A stretch of 64,000 nucleotides of DNA from Myxococcales bacterium (GCA_020633335.1 JACKDU010000012.1:62001-126000), one strand, 5' to 3'. Counted from the stretch's first letter, positions 50,924 to 60,170 are shown. The notes: generated by a model not told the origin, from the letters alone. Numbers and translations: made by a program.

Positions 50924-52471
50924 ATGAAGCATCGCATCCGCGTCGGCACCGGCGTCGTCCTCGCGCTCATCCTCGGCATCGCCTGTGGCGAGAGCCGTGA
51001 GGAACAGCTCAAGCGTCAGCTCGGCTACACCAACGAGAAGACCGAGCGCAAGCCGATCGAAGACGCCTCGGTCCCGGCCCACCCGGACCAGGACGAGCTC
51101 CGTCCCCTGCTTTCGAAGATCTACTCGCACGAGCGGATCCCCGGGGTCGTCGAGGAGGACATTCTTCCCCAGAACCCGCGCTACCCCTACGAGCTCCAGG
51201 CCGGCGTCCTCTCGGTGGTGAAGATCCCGAAGGGCGCGAGCAAGGAGGAGAAGATGAAGGCGATCATCCTCGGCACCGCCGAGGCCGACGCCTGGGTCTT
51301 CCGCAAGACCGCGCGCCGCGACTACGCCCAGCTGATCCACAAGGTGAAGTACGGCTTCGGCGACGAGACCAAGGAGCAGATCCTCCGGGGCTACGCCGAC
51401 CTCAAGCTCCTCTCGTTCTTCAACTCGCCGGAGGCCGACGCGGCGATCGGCGAGCTCCAGGGCGACGCCCAGAAGGTCGCCAAGGCGATGAAGGACGACT
51501 ACGTCACCAACCGCGACAAGTACTGGGGCGAGTGGATGGCGGTGAAGATGTACGCCCGCCGCGCGGTCTCGGGCGACGAGCCCTACCGCTCGCTCCTCCG
51601 CCAGCTCGCCAAGGACCTCGGCACCGTCGAGGTCAAGCCGCGGAGCTTCCAGGACTCGGTCGACGCGCCCTTCAAGCAGTGGGCCGCCGAGATCGAGAAG
51701 AACGAGGAGCTCCTGATCAAGCTGACCAACTACCGCGAGCTCCGCGAGCGGGTCGACTTCCTCGGCGACACCCACGCGGTGTGGGCGATCGAGGGCTCGG
51801 ACCTGATCCCGGAGAAGGCCAAGGGCCTCAAGCCCGAGAAGTCGACCGGCTACGCGGTCCTCCGCGAGGACCTGGGCAGCGGCTACAACGAGCTCACCTT
51901 CGTCTTCGACAAGAAGCTGAGCGGCGCCAAGCTCAAGCGCGCCTTCCTCCACTCGCTGATCTACCGCCAGCTCCTCACCGACTTCCAGCTCCTGGCGACC
52001 GCCGGCGGCGACTGGGCCGAGCGCAACCCCGACGGCACGGTGGTCAACAACACCTCGATCGTCCCCGACGAGTACGACCCGCTCTACGCCCGCTGCGGCG
52101 CCGACGGCGCGCTCGACAGCCTGATCATCGGCTTCTCCGGCGACTTCCCGATCCTCAACGGGGTGCCGGTCAACCAGAAGAACCCCGAGAAGATCATCAG
52201 CGACGGCCACAAGTGCGTGGTCGAGGGCGGCAAGCCGAAGATCTACGTCCCGGCGAAGGACGACGAGTTCGACATGGAGGGCCCGGCGCCCGCCTCTCGC
52301 CTCGCGCTCTTCCAGATGCTCGCGCGCTTCGAGAAGATCGACGTCAACATGGCCGGCATGGGCGACGACGCCAAGCGGACCGAGGAGGACGACGCGATCG
52401 ACGACGCCGAGAAGCTCCTCAAGGAGCTCAAGAAGAAGCAAGAGGCCGAGAAGAAGGCCCGCGGCGACTAG
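50924..52471 (+). CDS. Large lipoprotein, unknown function
   Basis: The 515-aa protein has a signal peptide and lipobox (GVVLALILGIACGES). ATG 50924 follows CTGGAG. The mature part is rich in charged residues. It includes YPYELQAGVLSVVKIPKGAS, DYAQLIHKVKYGFGDETKEQ, TNRDKYWGEWMAVKMYARRA and GTVVNNTSIVPDEYDPLYAR, and ends in a Lys/Glu coiled-coil tail (about 480-515). It has fewer Ala/Arg-rich stretches and more N, K and Y than neighbouring genes, as expected for a well-expressed periplasmic protein. Two cysteines in the mature part may form a disulfide. I do not recognise a family. It has its own strong promoter and a hairpin terminator. Confidence 0.78.
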   Translation: MKHRIRVGTGVVLALILGIACGESREEQLKRQLGYTNEKTERKPIEDASVPAHPDQDELRPLLSKIYSHERIPGVVEEDILPQNPRYPYELQAGVLSVVKIPKGASKEEKMKAIILGTAEADAWVFRKTARRDYAQLIHKVKYGFGDETKEQILRGYADLKLLSFFNSPEADAAIGELQGDAQKVAKAMKDDYVTNRDKYWGEWMAVKMYARRAVSGDEPYRSLLRQLAKDLGTVEVKPRSFQDSVDAPFKQWAAEIEKNEELLIKLTNYRELRERVDFLGDTHAVWAIEGSDLIPEKAKGLKPEKSTGYAVLREDLGSGYNELTFVFDKKLSGAKLKRAFLHSLIYRQLLTDFQLLATAGGDWAERNPDGTVVNNTSIVPDEYDPLYARCGADGALDSLIIGFSGDFPILNGVPVNQKNPEKIISDGHKCVVEGGKPKIYVPAKDDEFDMEGPAPASRLALFQMLARFEKIDVNMAGMGDDAKRTEEDDAIDDAEKLLKELKKKQEAEKKARGD

Positions 52472-52501
52472 CGCTCCGTAGACCGCGCCTCGCGGCGACC
52501 T

Positions 52502-52537
52502 GCGAGGGCCCTCCGGCGGCGCCGGGGCGGCCCTCGC
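52502..52537. terminator. Bidirectional hairpin between convergent genes
   Basis: GCGAGGGCC (52502-52510) pairs perfectly with GGCCCTCGC (52529-52537), and the loop contains a smaller CCGGCGGCGCCGG stem. It lies between the stops of the lipoprotein (52471) and the TPR lipoprotein (52559). Confidence 0.65.
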
Positions 52538-52558
52538 GGCGTTTCGAAGCCCGCCGTC

Positions 52559-53389
52559 TCACTGGCAGGTCCCGGGCCCGCCGGCCTCGCAGACGACGCT
52601 CGCCTCCTCGCGCGCGCCGCGGTCGGCGTAGATCTGGGCGAGGTGCCGGAGGGCGCGCTTCATCCCCTCCTCGCCGGCGATCTTGCGGTAGAAGGCCGCC
52701 GCCTTGCGGGGGTCACCGGCGTCGGCGTAGACGAGGGCGCTGTCGCGGAGCGCGGCGTCCCGCAGGCGCTGGAGCTCCTCGGAGGGCCCGCCGCGATCGG
52801 CGGCCTCGATCACCTTGACGAAGTTGGCGAGCGCCTGGGCCGCGTCGCCGAGGTTGATGTCACACCAGGCGAGCTTGTAGACCGCGTAGGCGACGATCGC
52901 CGGATCGGGGAAGGTGGCGGCCTTGCGGTAGAACTGGCGGGCGTTGTCGAGCTCGCCCTGGGCGAAGTAGTGCTCGCCGAAGGCGACGTAGACGTGGGCG
53001 ACCTCGGGGCAGCTCGGGTGGTTCTTGACCACCTCGAGGTAGACCTTGCGGGCCGCCAGCGGATCGCCGCCCGCCATCAGGCGATCGCCCTCGGCGAGGA
53101 GCTTGGCCGCGGGGGCGCACGCCGGATCCTGAGGACGGGCCTGCGCGTCGACGGGCGCGGCCTTGATCGGCTCGCCCGCGGTGAGCTTCGTCGTCGGGGC
53201 GGGGTCGGGCGTCGGCGCCTCGGCCTCGTCGACGATCACCGGAGGAGCCGGCGGCGCCTCGCTCGGTCCCGCCGCCGGCGGGGCGGGGGGCGGCGCCTCC
53301 GGGGGCGCCGCCTCGAGCGCGGGGTCGCTGCAGGCGATCAGCGCGAGGACGAGCGGGAGGGCGAACGCGCCGGCGAAGTGGCCTCGCAT
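52559..53389 (-). CDS. TPR lipoprotein
   Basis: A 276-aa protein from ATG 53389 with signal and lipobox (FALPLVLALIACSDP), a long Pro/Ala/Glu linker (about residues 25-85) and about four TPR-like repeats (about 95-260). Repeats include AKLLAEGDRLMAGGDPLAAR, HVYVAFGEHYFAQGELDNAR and LVYADAGDPRKAAAFYRKIA. The linker plus TPR suggests an envelope-anchored assembly or interaction factor. Two C-terminal cysteines (VVCEAGGPGTC) could form a disulfide. It is followed on the same strand, across the terminator, by no gene. Its upstream side faces the stop of the DUF2127 gene (76 nt). Confidence 0.8.
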   Translation of the reverse strand: MRGHFAGAFALPLVLALIACSDPALEAAPPEAPPPAPPAAGPSEAPPAPPVIVDEAEAPTPDPAPTTKLTAGEPIKAAPVDAQARPQDPACAPAAKLLAEGDRLMAGGDPLAARKVYLEVVKNHPSCPEVAHVYVAFGEHYFAQGELDNARQFYRKAATFPDPAIVAYAVYKLAWCDINLGDAAQALANFVKVIEAADRGGPSEELQRLRDAALRDSALVYADAGDPRKAAAFYRKIAGEEGMKRALRHLAQIYADRGAREEASVVCEAGGPGTCQ

Positions 53390-53465
53390 CGGCGAGTCAA
53401 CGCGCGGGGGCTGGGGACGGTCCACGGGACGATCTTCGCGGCCAGGGCGGCCCGCGTCGAGGACT

Positions 53466-54002
53466 TCAACCCGCGGGGTGGCTACCCGAAGAACGTCGTT
53501 CTGGAGCGATTCGGGGCCAGTGGGCGCGCCGCTCGCGGATCGCCCGGCGCGCCAGGATCACCACGACCGCGAGGTTGAGCGCGAGGAGGAGCGCCCGCCC
53601 GAGGTGGGGGTGCTTGATCAGCTCGATGACCTCGGGCGGGATCAGGAGGCCGCTCGAGGCGACGACCACCCAGGGCGCCCAGTGATAGCGGCGGTGGAGG
53701 CACCAGCCCTCGACGCCGCTGAGGAGCCCGTCGATCGCCAGCGCGACCCCGGTGAAGAGGACGATCCGCGGGCTCGTCGCGCGGGCGAGGAGGTCGACGA
53801 GGAGGGCGCTGAGGTGGTTGACGACGTGGCCGCGGAGGCCGAGGGCGAGCTCGTGGAGGTGGGCGGCCGCGCCGAGGAGGTCGAGGGCGGCGAGGAGGAT
53901 CGCGCCGGCGACCTCGAGCGCGGCCTTGCCGAGCTTGTAGGCGACGACCGCCCGGTAGGCGCGCTCGTCGGGCTCCCTCGCGGTGTCTGTCCCTTGAGCC
54001 AT
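53466..54002 (-). CDS. DUF2127 membrane protein
   Basis: The 178-aa protein has four hydrophobic segments: AYKLGKAALEVAGAILLAAL, then LFTGVALAIDGLLSGVEGW, WAPWVVVASSGLLIPPEVIE and ALLLALNLAVVVILARRAI. The blocks Y-K-L-x-K-x-x-L-E-V and EGWCLHRRYHWAPW match DUF2127, a bacterial family of unknown function. The first codons coincide with a copy of the dispersed repeat (TGTCCCTTGAGCCA, 53988-54001), so the start ATG lies within the repeat. It may be in one unit with the EEP lipoprotein upstream (gap 10 nt). Confidence 0.82.
   Translation of the reverse strand: MAQGTDTAREPDERAYRAVVAYKLGKAALEVAGAILLAALDLLGAAAHLHELALGLRGHVVNHLSALLVDLLARATSPRIVLFTGVALAIDGLLSGVEGWCLHRRYHWAPWVVVASSGLLIPPEVIELIKHPHLGRALLLALNLAVVVILARRAIRERRAHWPRIAPERRSSGSHPAG
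53988..54001. repeat. Dispersed repeat at a start codon
   Basis: TGTCCCTTGAGCCA. On the minus strand it reads ATGGCTCAAGGGACA and supplies the start codon and first codons (MAQGT) of the DUF2127 gene. Confidence 0.5.
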
Positions 54003-54012
54003 GATCGCCTGG

Positions 54013-55308
54013 CTAGAAGATCGGCGAGACGCTCTGCTCGGCGCCGGCGACCCCGATCACGTTGGCGCCGCTCTGCCAGGTGACGTCGTCGAGGAGCGCC
54101 TTGAACTCGAAGTCACCGGCGAGCTCGGTGGTCATGAAGACGTGGAGGTCGGCGGCGACCTGGCGCAGCGGCCAGCCGAGCTCCCACTCCAGCGGCGCGA
54201 GGTCGCCGCGGAGCGAGACGAAGTGATCGGCGCCGACGTCGACCTCGGCGCTGATCTTCGTGACGCTCACCCGATCGCCGGCCGCCTCCTCGAGGCGGAC
54301 CAGGATCCCCGGGTGGTCGGAGACCGCGTCGTCGCCGAGGAAGACCTCCTCGACCGCCGCCGGCCGCAGCGGCGAGCGCCGGTGGATCATCACGTGGTCG
54401 ATCCCCGCGGGGTCGAGGCCGGCGTCGGCGGCGATGAAGCCCATCGTCGGCATCGCCGCCTGGGTCGGCGAGCCCTCGACGTCGTTGAAGTCGCCGGCGA
54501 CGATCACCGCCGGGGCGTCGGCGCCGTCGACCATCGCCGCGACCGCGACCTCGCGGGCCTGCATCGTCCGCGCCGCCTCCTCGAGCACCTCGAAGTGGAC
54601 GCTGGTCACCCGCGCGCCGCCGAGCTCGGCCGGCAGCGTCGCCGACACGGCGATCCGCCGCAGCGGCCCCTGGACCGCGTGCTCGAGGGCGCCGGGGTCG
54701 GCGAGGGCGCCGCGGACCAGGAGCCCGACCCCCTCGTCGGCCTCGTCGGGCGTGCCCTCCCAGGCGACGTGCGCGAGCGCCCAGGTCTGCGACCAGGCCT
54801 CGCCGCTCGCCGCCTCGAGGGCCGCCTCGAGGGCGTCGATCGCCGACTCGCCGGGGCGCTCGCAGGCCTCCTGGAGGGCGAGGACGCCGACGTCGCGCGC
54901 GGCCGCGAGGGCGGCGATCGCCGCGAAGCGATCGGCGTTGCTCACGAACTTGGTGCCGTCGAGGCGGAGGCAGTGGAGGTTGAGCGAGAGGAGGGTGAGC
55001 CCGGCCGCCGGCGGCTCGCCGCCGCTCGACGACGAGCCCTCGCTGCTCGCGTCGCCGGTGGTCGTCATGTCGCCGCTCGAGGAGCTCCCCGTCGCGCCTC
55101 CGCCCGCGCTGGTCGAGCCGCTGCTCGCGTCGCCGCCGCTGCTCGGGTCAGCGCTGGTGCTCGCGTCGCCGCTCGCGCCCGCGCTGCCCGGCCCGCCGCT
55201 CGCTCCGCTCGCGTCGCCGCGGCCCGGCGCGCCGCCGCACCCGACGACGAGGACCAGGAGGATCGGGGGCGCCCGCAGGGATCGGCTCTCAGATCGCACG
55301 GCGCCCAT
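54013..55308 (-). CDS. Endonuclease/exonuclease/phosphatase-fold lipoprotein with C-terminal CBM20-like domain
   Basis: A protein of about 431 aa from ATG 55308. Signal and lipobox (PPILLVLVVGCGGAP) precede a long Ser/Gly/Thr/Asp linker (about residues 28-100), a style common in Nannocystaceae lipoproteins. The EEP domain (about 105-340) has LTLLSLNLHCLRLDGT, Glu in LALQEACER, GDFNDVEGSP and SDHPGILVRL, the expected metal and catalytic Asn, Glu, Asp, Asn and His. The final 85 residues (VSVTKISAEVDVGADHFVSL, then WELGWPLRQVAADLHVF and TWQSGANVIGV) resemble a CBM20-type starch-binding fold. A secreted phosphodiesterase, nuclease or phosphatase is likely; substrate unknown. Confidence 0.78.
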   Translation of the reverse strand: MGAVRSESRSLRAPPILLVLVVGCGGAPGRGDASGASGGPGSAGASGDASTSADPSSGGDASSGSTSAGGGATGSSSSGDMTTTGDASSEGSSSSGGEPPAAGLTLLSLNLHCLRLDGTKFVSNADRFAAIAALAAARDVGVLALQEACERPGESAIDALEAALEAASGEAWSQTWALAHVAWEGTPDEADEGVGLLVRGALADPGALEHAVQGPLRRIAVSATLPAELGGARVTSVHFEVLEEAARTMQAREVAVAAMVDGADAPAVIVAGDFNDVEGSPTQAAMPTMGFIAADAGLDPAGIDHVMIHRRSPLRPAAVEEVFLGDDAVSDHPGILVRLEEAAGDRVSVTKISAEVDVGADHFVSLRGDLAPLEWELGWPLRQVAADLHVFMTTELAGDFEFKALLDDVTWQSGANVIGVAGAEQSVSPIF

Positions 55309-55406
55309 CCTCCGCCTCCGCGCGGGAGATTCAAGCCGAAAGCGGCCGGCGGCCCGGCGGCGCCGGTGGTCGGCGGGCGCGGGCGCCGCTATCATCGCCC
55401 GGCCCG

Positions 55407-57476
55407 ATGACCGAACCCGACCGCAGCACCCTCGAATCCATGGACGCCGCCGCCGTCGAGGCGGTCTTCCAGACCCTCTCCGCCGCCGGCCTCGAGGTCC
55501 TGATCCGCCGGGCCAACCGCGAGTACTGGGACCACGACGCGCCGACCCTCCCGGATCCCCTCTACGACCGGATCGTCGAGCGCCTCCGGAGGCTCGACCC
55601 CGAGGCCGAGGTCCTCAGCTCGATGGGCCCGAGCGCCGGCGACGGCCCCAAGCTCTCGACCGACGAGGCCCTGCGCATGCGCCCCGAGGAGCGCTTCGGG
55701 GCGACGGTGATCCACCAGCGGCCGATGCTCTCGCTCGACAAGTGCTACAACGAGGCCGATCTCAAGTCCTGGGCGGGCAAGATCAGCGGCGACTTCGTGG
55801 TGATGCCGAAGATGGACGGGATCGCCTGCTCGCTCCGCTACGACGCCAACGGGGCGCTGGTCCTCGCGGCCACCCGCGGCTCCGGGACCGAGGGCGAGGA
55901 CATCACCGCCAACGTCCTCCGCGTCGCCGACGTCCCTGGCCAGATCAAGGTCGACGACGGGGTCGAGGTCGAGGTCCGCGGCGAGCTCTACATGCGCCTC
56001 TCGAACTTCGCGCTCTACAAGGGCGAGTACGCCCACCCGCGCAACCTCACCGCCGGCTCGGTCAAGCAGAAGGACCCGGCGAAGAGCCGGGCCGCGCACC
56101 TCTCCTTCTTCCCCTACGACGTGATCGGCCCCGCCCTCCTCGACGAAGGGGCGAAGTTCGCGTTCCTCGCGGCCGTCGGCTTCCGGGTCGAGGGCTTCGA
56201 GATCGTCCCCGCCGCCGATCTCCAGGCCTGCTTCGAGCGCTTCGTCAAGAACCGCCCGACCCTCGACTACGAGATCGACGGGGTCGTCTATCGGGCGGCG
56301 CTGACCAGCGAGCAGCGGCGGATGGGCGAGACCGGCCACCACCCGCGCTACGCGATCGCCTACAAGTTCCAGGGCGACGCCGGCCACACCGACCTCGTCG
56401 ACGTCCTCTGGTCGGTCTCGCGGACCGGGACGATCACCCCGGTGGCGATCCTCGATCCGATCGAGCTCAGCGGCGCGATGATCGGCCGGGCCTCGCTCCA
56501 CAACGTCTCGCGCTTCGAGGAGCTCGGCCTCACCCACAACTGCAAGGTCGAGCTCACCCGCCGCGGCGGCGTGATCCCGCAGGTCGAGTCGGTGGTCGAG
56601 GCCGGCCCCGGCGAGCACCGTTTCGAGCTGCCGACCGCCTGCCCGGCCTGCGGCGGCCCGGTCGAGCGCCGCAAGAAGCGCGACGGCGAGTTCCTGTGGT
56701 GCAAGGACCCGAAGAGCTGCGTCCAGGCCCGCCTCCGGGAGCTCGAGCACTTCGCCAAGGTCGTCGACATCCAGGGCTTCGGCCCCAAGGTGGTCGCGCT
56801 GGCGGTCGACGCCGGCCTCCTCTCGACGCCGGTCGACTACTACCGCCTGCGGATGATCGACCTCGCCGGCCTCGAGCGCCTGGGCGAGCGGAGCGCGCAG
56901 AACCTGGTCGATCAGGTCGAGGCCCACAGGACGATCCCGCTGCCGGTCTTCCTCCAGGCGATCGGCGTCGAGCACCTCGGCAAGCAGAACGCGATCCTCC
57001 TCTCCCGCCACTTCGGCACCCTGGCGGCGATCCGGGCGGCGAGCCGCGACGACCTGATGGCGATCAAGGGGGTCAAGGACGCGATCGCCGACGCGATCGT
57101 CGACGGCCTCAAGGAGCGCGCCCCGCTCATCGACGCGCTCCTCCAATACGTCACCCTGGTCGAGGGCGACGAGGCGGTCCCCGATCTCCCGAGCGCCGAC
57201 GGCGAGCTCAGCGGCAAGAGCTTCCTCTTCACCGGCACCCTGACCGCGTGCACGCGCGAGCGCGCGCAGGCGCGGGTCCGCGAGCTCGGCGGCGAGACCC
57301 CGAGCGGGGCCTCGAGCGCGCTCTCCTTCCTGGTGGTCGGCGGCGACGAGCTGGCGAGCGGCAAGAAGTCGAGCAAGATCAAGCGGGCCGAGGCGCTGAT
57401 CGCCAAGGGGGCCGCGCTCAAGATCATCTCCGAGGCCGACTTCCTCGAGATGGTCGGCGGGGTCGGCGAGGCCTAG
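55407..57476 (+). CDS. ligA: NAD-dependent DNA ligase LigA
   Basis: The 689-aa protein has all LigA domains in order: Ia/adenylation (AMP-Lys in KMDGIACSLRY, about residue 133), GELYMR and FFPYDVIG, and DYEIDGVVYR. The OB fold is around TGTITPVAILDPIELSG. The zinc finger is CPACGG then WCKDPKSC (C-x2-C, C-x5-C). Helix-hairpin-helix repeats follow (VDIQGFGPKVVALAV, LMAIKGVKDAIADAI). The BRCT domain is at about 600-685 (GKSFLFTGTLTACTRERAQA). It seals nicks in replication and repair using NAD. Its N-terminus is about 25 residues longer than usual. TATCAT lies 11 nt before the ATG. It is followed by the molybdopterin gene after 36 nt. Confidence 0.95.
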   Translation: MTEPDRSTLESMDAAAVEAVFQTLSAAGLEVLIRRANREYWDHDAPTLPDPLYDRIVERLRRLDPEAEVLSSMGPSAGDGPKLSTDEALRMRPEERFGATVIHQRPMLSLDKCYNEADLKSWAGKISGDFVVMPKMDGIACSLRYDANGALVLAATRGSGTEGEDITANVLRVADVPGQIKVDDGVEVEVRGELYMRLSNFALYKGEYAHPRNLTAGSVKQKDPAKSRAAHLSFFPYDVIGPALLDEGAKFAFLAAVGFRVEGFEIVPAADLQACFERFVKNRPTLDYEIDGVVYRAALTSEQRRMGETGHHPRYAIAYKFQGDAGHTDLVDVLWSVSRTGTITPVAILDPIELSGAMIGRASLHNVSRFEELGLTHNCKVELTRRGGVIPQVESVVEAGPGEHRFELPTACPACGGPVERRKKRDGEFLWCKDPKSCVQARLRELEHFAKVVDIQGFGPKVVALAVDAGLLSTPVDYYRLRMIDLAGLERLGERSAQNLVDQVEAHRTIPLPVFLQAIGVEHLGKQNAILLSRHFGTLAAIRAASRDDLMAIKGVKDAIADAIVDGLKERAPLIDALLQYVTLVEGDEAVPDLPSADGELSGKSFLFTGTLTACTRERAQARVRELGGETPSGASSALSFLVVGGDELASGKKSSKIKRAEALIAKGAALKIISEADFLEMVGGVGEA

Positions 57477-57512
57477 CGGGCGATCGGGATCGGCGAGCCG
57501 GAGGAGCGAGCG

Positions 57513-58220
57513 ATGGGCGAGGATCGGAGCAAGCTGGAGCGGGTCGTCGAGGCGCGGATGAAGCTCCGCGAGCGCTTTGAGGCCCGGATGCGGTCGACCC
57601 CCTCGGTCGCCGACGAGCGCCCCCAGGGCTCGGGCCCGCCGAACCGCCACGGGATGCCCCAGCTCCCGCCGGATCAGTACCTCACCAAGAAGTGGCCGGT
57701 CCTCGACCTCGGGGTCAAGCCGCTGGTCTCGCGCGAGGCCTGGCGGCTGACGATCGACGGCGCCTGCGAGGCGCCGCGGGTGCTCACCTGGGACGACCTG
57801 ATGGCGCTCGAGCAGGTCGAGGACGTCAGCGACTTCCACTGCGTCACGACCTGGTCGAAGCTCGACATCCGCTGGCGAGGCGTCCGCCTGGTCGACGCGA
57901 TCGCCAGCGCCCAGCCCCGCGAGGACGCCGGCTTCCTCCTCTTCCACGCCTACGACGGCTACACCACCAACATCCCGATGGAGGAGGCGGTGAAGGCCGA
58001 CGTCCTCCTGGCCTACGAGGCCGAGGGCGAGCCGCTCCTCATCGAGCACGGCGGGCCGGTGCGGGTGATCACCCCGCAGCTCTACGCCTGGAAGGGCGCG
58101 AAGTGGATCAAGCGGATCGAGCTCCTGACCGAGGATCGCCTCGGCTTCTGGGAGCAGAACGGCTACTCGAATAGCGCCCACCCCTGGCGCAACGATCGCT
58201 ACTCGCGCCCGCGCTGGTGA
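57513..58220 (+). CDS. Molybdopterin-dependent oxidoreductase (sulfite oxidase/YedY-like)
   Basis: The 235-aa protein has the SUOX/YedY molybdopterin fold without heme or extra domains. VLTWDDLMALEQVEDVSDFH leads to the Mo-ligating Cys in DFHCVTTWSKLDIRWRGV. LLFHAYDGYTTNIPMEEAVK, PVRVITPQLYAWKGAKWIKR and FWEQNGYSN are further conserved blocks. A Met/Arg-rich N-terminus precedes it, with no Tat signal, so it is probably cytoplasmic. The physiological substrate (sulfite, S-oxide or other) cannot be predicted. Its last 22 nt overlap the convergent gene at 58199. Confidence 0.9.
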   Translation: MGEDRSKLERVVEARMKLRERFEARMRSTPSVADERPQGSGPPNRHGMPQLPPDQYLTKKWPVLDLGVKPLVSREAWRLTIDGACEAPRVLTWDDLMALEQVEDVSDFHCVTTWSKLDIRWRGVRLVDAIASAQPREDAGFLLFHAYDGYTTNIPMEEAVKADVLLAYEAEGEPLLIEHGGPVRVITPQLYAWKGAKWIKRIELLTEDRLGFWEQNGYSNSAHPWRNDRYSRPRW

Positions 58221-59122
58221 GGCTCGGCCTTGAGGGCGACGATCACCGCGTCGCCCTCGAGGCGCTCGATCGCCGCGCCGAGCCCCCAGAGCTCGCGCGT
58301 CGGCGTCAGCGGGTTTGGGAGCGCGGCGTAGGGCTGACCGGCGGGCGGTGAGGGGTGGCGGCGCGATCGCGGCAAGTGGGTGGAGACTCGCTCGCTGGAG
58401 GCCGCGAGCGCGTCGAAGAATTCGTCGGCGCGGCGCTCGATGTCCGGCGCCACTCCGTATCGGGCGAGCGCGCCGTCACGATGGCGGGTCTCGGTCATCC
58501 AGTAGAGGTACTGGCAGAGGTCGATGCTCGCGTCGACGCGGCGCCCGCTCCGCAGGAGGGCCTCGTAGAGGAGCGGGCAGACGCTCGCGCTTCGCCTCAC
58601 CAGCTCGAGGGGCCCGTCCCCCTCGTCGACCCGCCAGGCGATCGTCCGCGGCGGCTCGCTCGGCCGCGGGATCGCGCCGCGGCGCCCTCGCCAGGGCCAG
58701 AGGCGGGCGGCGGCCTCGCGGGCGAGCGCCTCGGCGGCGGCGAGATCGAAGGAGGCCAGGGTCAGCGCGGCCCGGAGCGTCGGCGGGTGATCGCAGCGTC
58801 GATCCTCGAGCTCGCGCCCCGTGCCGTCGCAGCGCGGGCAGCGGTCGTAGTGGTAGGCGCCGTCGCAGGCGGGGCAGCGCCGCTCGATCCGCTCGATGAA
58901 GGCGCGCGCGTCGTCGGCCGGCGCGAGGCCGCCCCGGATGAGGTGGTCCCAGGCGATCTCGGCGAAGTCGCGGCGTAGATCCTCGGCGAGGAGCTCCCAG
59001 CGCAGCAGCGGGCCGCCGAGGGCGGCGTCGAAGTCAGCCAGGAGGTCGGGCTCGCCCTCGAGGAGCTCGCGGCAGGCGGCGACGCGCTCGGCGAGCGCCT
59101 GATCGGGCCGACGATCGGGCAC
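58199..59122 (-). CDS. Zinc-ribbon protein, unknown
   Basis: The 307-aa protein has an N-terminal helical region, then a DnaJ-type zinc ribbon CPACDGAYHYDRCPRCDGTG (about residues 84-103) and a nearby GRELEDRRCDH. The rest is mixed helix and strand with DPHRCxxxL-like segments, ending in LWGLGAAIERLEGDAVIVAL. Cys pairs suggest one structural Zn. No known family is recognised. GTG 59122 is the start, with TAGACT (59129-59134) exactly 6 nt upstream, so the mRNA is probably leaderless. It converges with the molybdopterin gene (22-nt overlap). Confidence 0.65.
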   Translation of the reverse strand: MPDRRPDQALAERVAACRELLEGEPDLLADFDAALGGPLLRWELLAEDLRRDFAEIAWDHLIRGGLAPADDARAFIERIERRCPACDGAYHYDRCPRCDGTGRELEDRRCDHPPTLRAALTLASFDLAAAEALAREAAARLWPWRGRRGAIPRPSEPPRTIAWRVDEGDGPLELVRRSASVCPLLYEALLRSGRRVDASIDLCQYLYWMTETRHRDGALARYGVAPDIERRADEFFDALAASSERVSTHLPRSRRHPSPPAGQPYAALPNPLTPTRELWGLGAAIERLEGDAVIVALKAEPHQRGRE

Positions 59123-59155
59123 GGCCAGAGTCTAGCAGGGCGGCGCCTCAGCGCC

Positions 59156-60085
59156 TCAGCGCTTCAGTCGCTGGCTCAGCCCGTCGAAGAGCGCGCTGGC
59201 GTGGACCCCCTCGCTGGTCTCGCGCAGGCGGACGTAGGTGACCGCGCCGAGGGTCGCGCCGAAGGCCCCGGTGATGAGGCTGAGGGCGACGTCCGCGACC
59301 GCGCCGGCGACCGCGAAGGGCACCGCCTTGCCGACCAGGTACTCGATGATCCCCTGGGCGATCCCGGTGATGAAGAGGGCGGCGAAGATGATGAGCCGGC
59401 TCCCGTGGGTGAGCCGCCAGCTCCGCCGCAGGGCGCCGAAGATCGACACCTCCTCGACCACCACCGCCGGCACCGCGACGTAGAGGGCGCAGGCGACCGC
59501 GCCGGTGCCCATGAAGATCGCCGCGACCGAGAGGAGGAGGAAGAGGTTCGACGGCGGCTGGAGGAGGAAGAGCGCGTAGATCCCGAGGCCGCAGAAGACG
59601 AGCGGCGCGAGGGTGGCGAGGAGGGAGACCGCGAGCACCTGCGGCAGCCGCCGGAGCCCGAGCATGAAGACCGCGCCGAGGGCGTCGCTGCGCTGGGCCA
59701 TCGACTCGACGGTGCGGCCGATCATCACCGCCTGGGCGATGAAGCCGGAGAGGAGCCAGAACATCGCCGCGCCGATCACCGGCACCGCCGGGGCGAGCAC
59801 CTGCGGCACGTGCCCCTTGAGCATGCCGATCGTCAGGCCGCCGAGGAAGACCGACCAGATCACGTCGGGGACGTAGCAGATCACCGCGATCGCGAAGAAG
59901 GCGACGAAGTTGTCGCCGAGGACGGTCAGCGATCGGCGGATCACGTCGCCGGCGGAGATCGTCGGCGCCGGCGCGTCATCGACCATGTAGTCGAAGGAGG
60001 TCGGGCCCGCACCCCACGGGCTCGCGGGGCCGCCGGGGCTGGGCTGGTCGTCTTGCGGCTCGTCGGGGCGCGGCTCGTCGGACAT
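59156..60085 (-). CDS. Multi-pass membrane protein (YciC/GlpQ-membrane-domain-like)
   Basis: A protein of about 309 aa from ATG 60085 with an acidic, Pro-rich N-terminus and six hydrophobic segments: FVAFFAIAVICYVPDVIWSV, APAVPVIGAAMFWLLSGFIA, LAVSLLATLAPLVFCGLGIY, LLLSVAAIFMGTGAVACALY, RLIIFAALFITGIAQGIIEY and AVADVALSLITGAFGATLGA. The pattern AxxVVVEEVSIFGALRRSWRLTHG between segments is typical of the UPF0259/glycerophosphodiester-phosphodiesterase membrane domain group. Role unknown. TAGCGA (60093-60098) lies 7 nt before the ATG. Confidence 0.7.
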   Translation of the reverse strand: MSDEPRPDEPQDDQPSPGGPASPWGAGPTSFDYMVDDAPAPTISAGDVIRRSLTVLGDNFVAFFAIAVICYVPDVIWSVFLGGLTIGMLKGHVPQVLAPAVPVIGAAMFWLLSGFIAQAVMIGRTVESMAQRSDALGAVFMLGLRRLPQVLAVSLLATLAPLVFCGLGIYALFLLQPPSNLFLLLSVAAIFMGTGAVACALYVAVPAVVVEEVSIFGALRRSWRLTHGSRLIIFAALFITGIAQGIIEYLVGKAVPFAVAGAVADVALSLITGAFGATLGAVTYVRLRETSEGVHASALFDGLSQRLKR

Positions 60086-60170
60086 CCCGACGTCGCTACC
60101 ATGCCCAAAAGACCTGGTCAATCGGACCGATTCGCGCCCGGCCGCGCGCCCGGCCGCGCGCCCTCGATCG

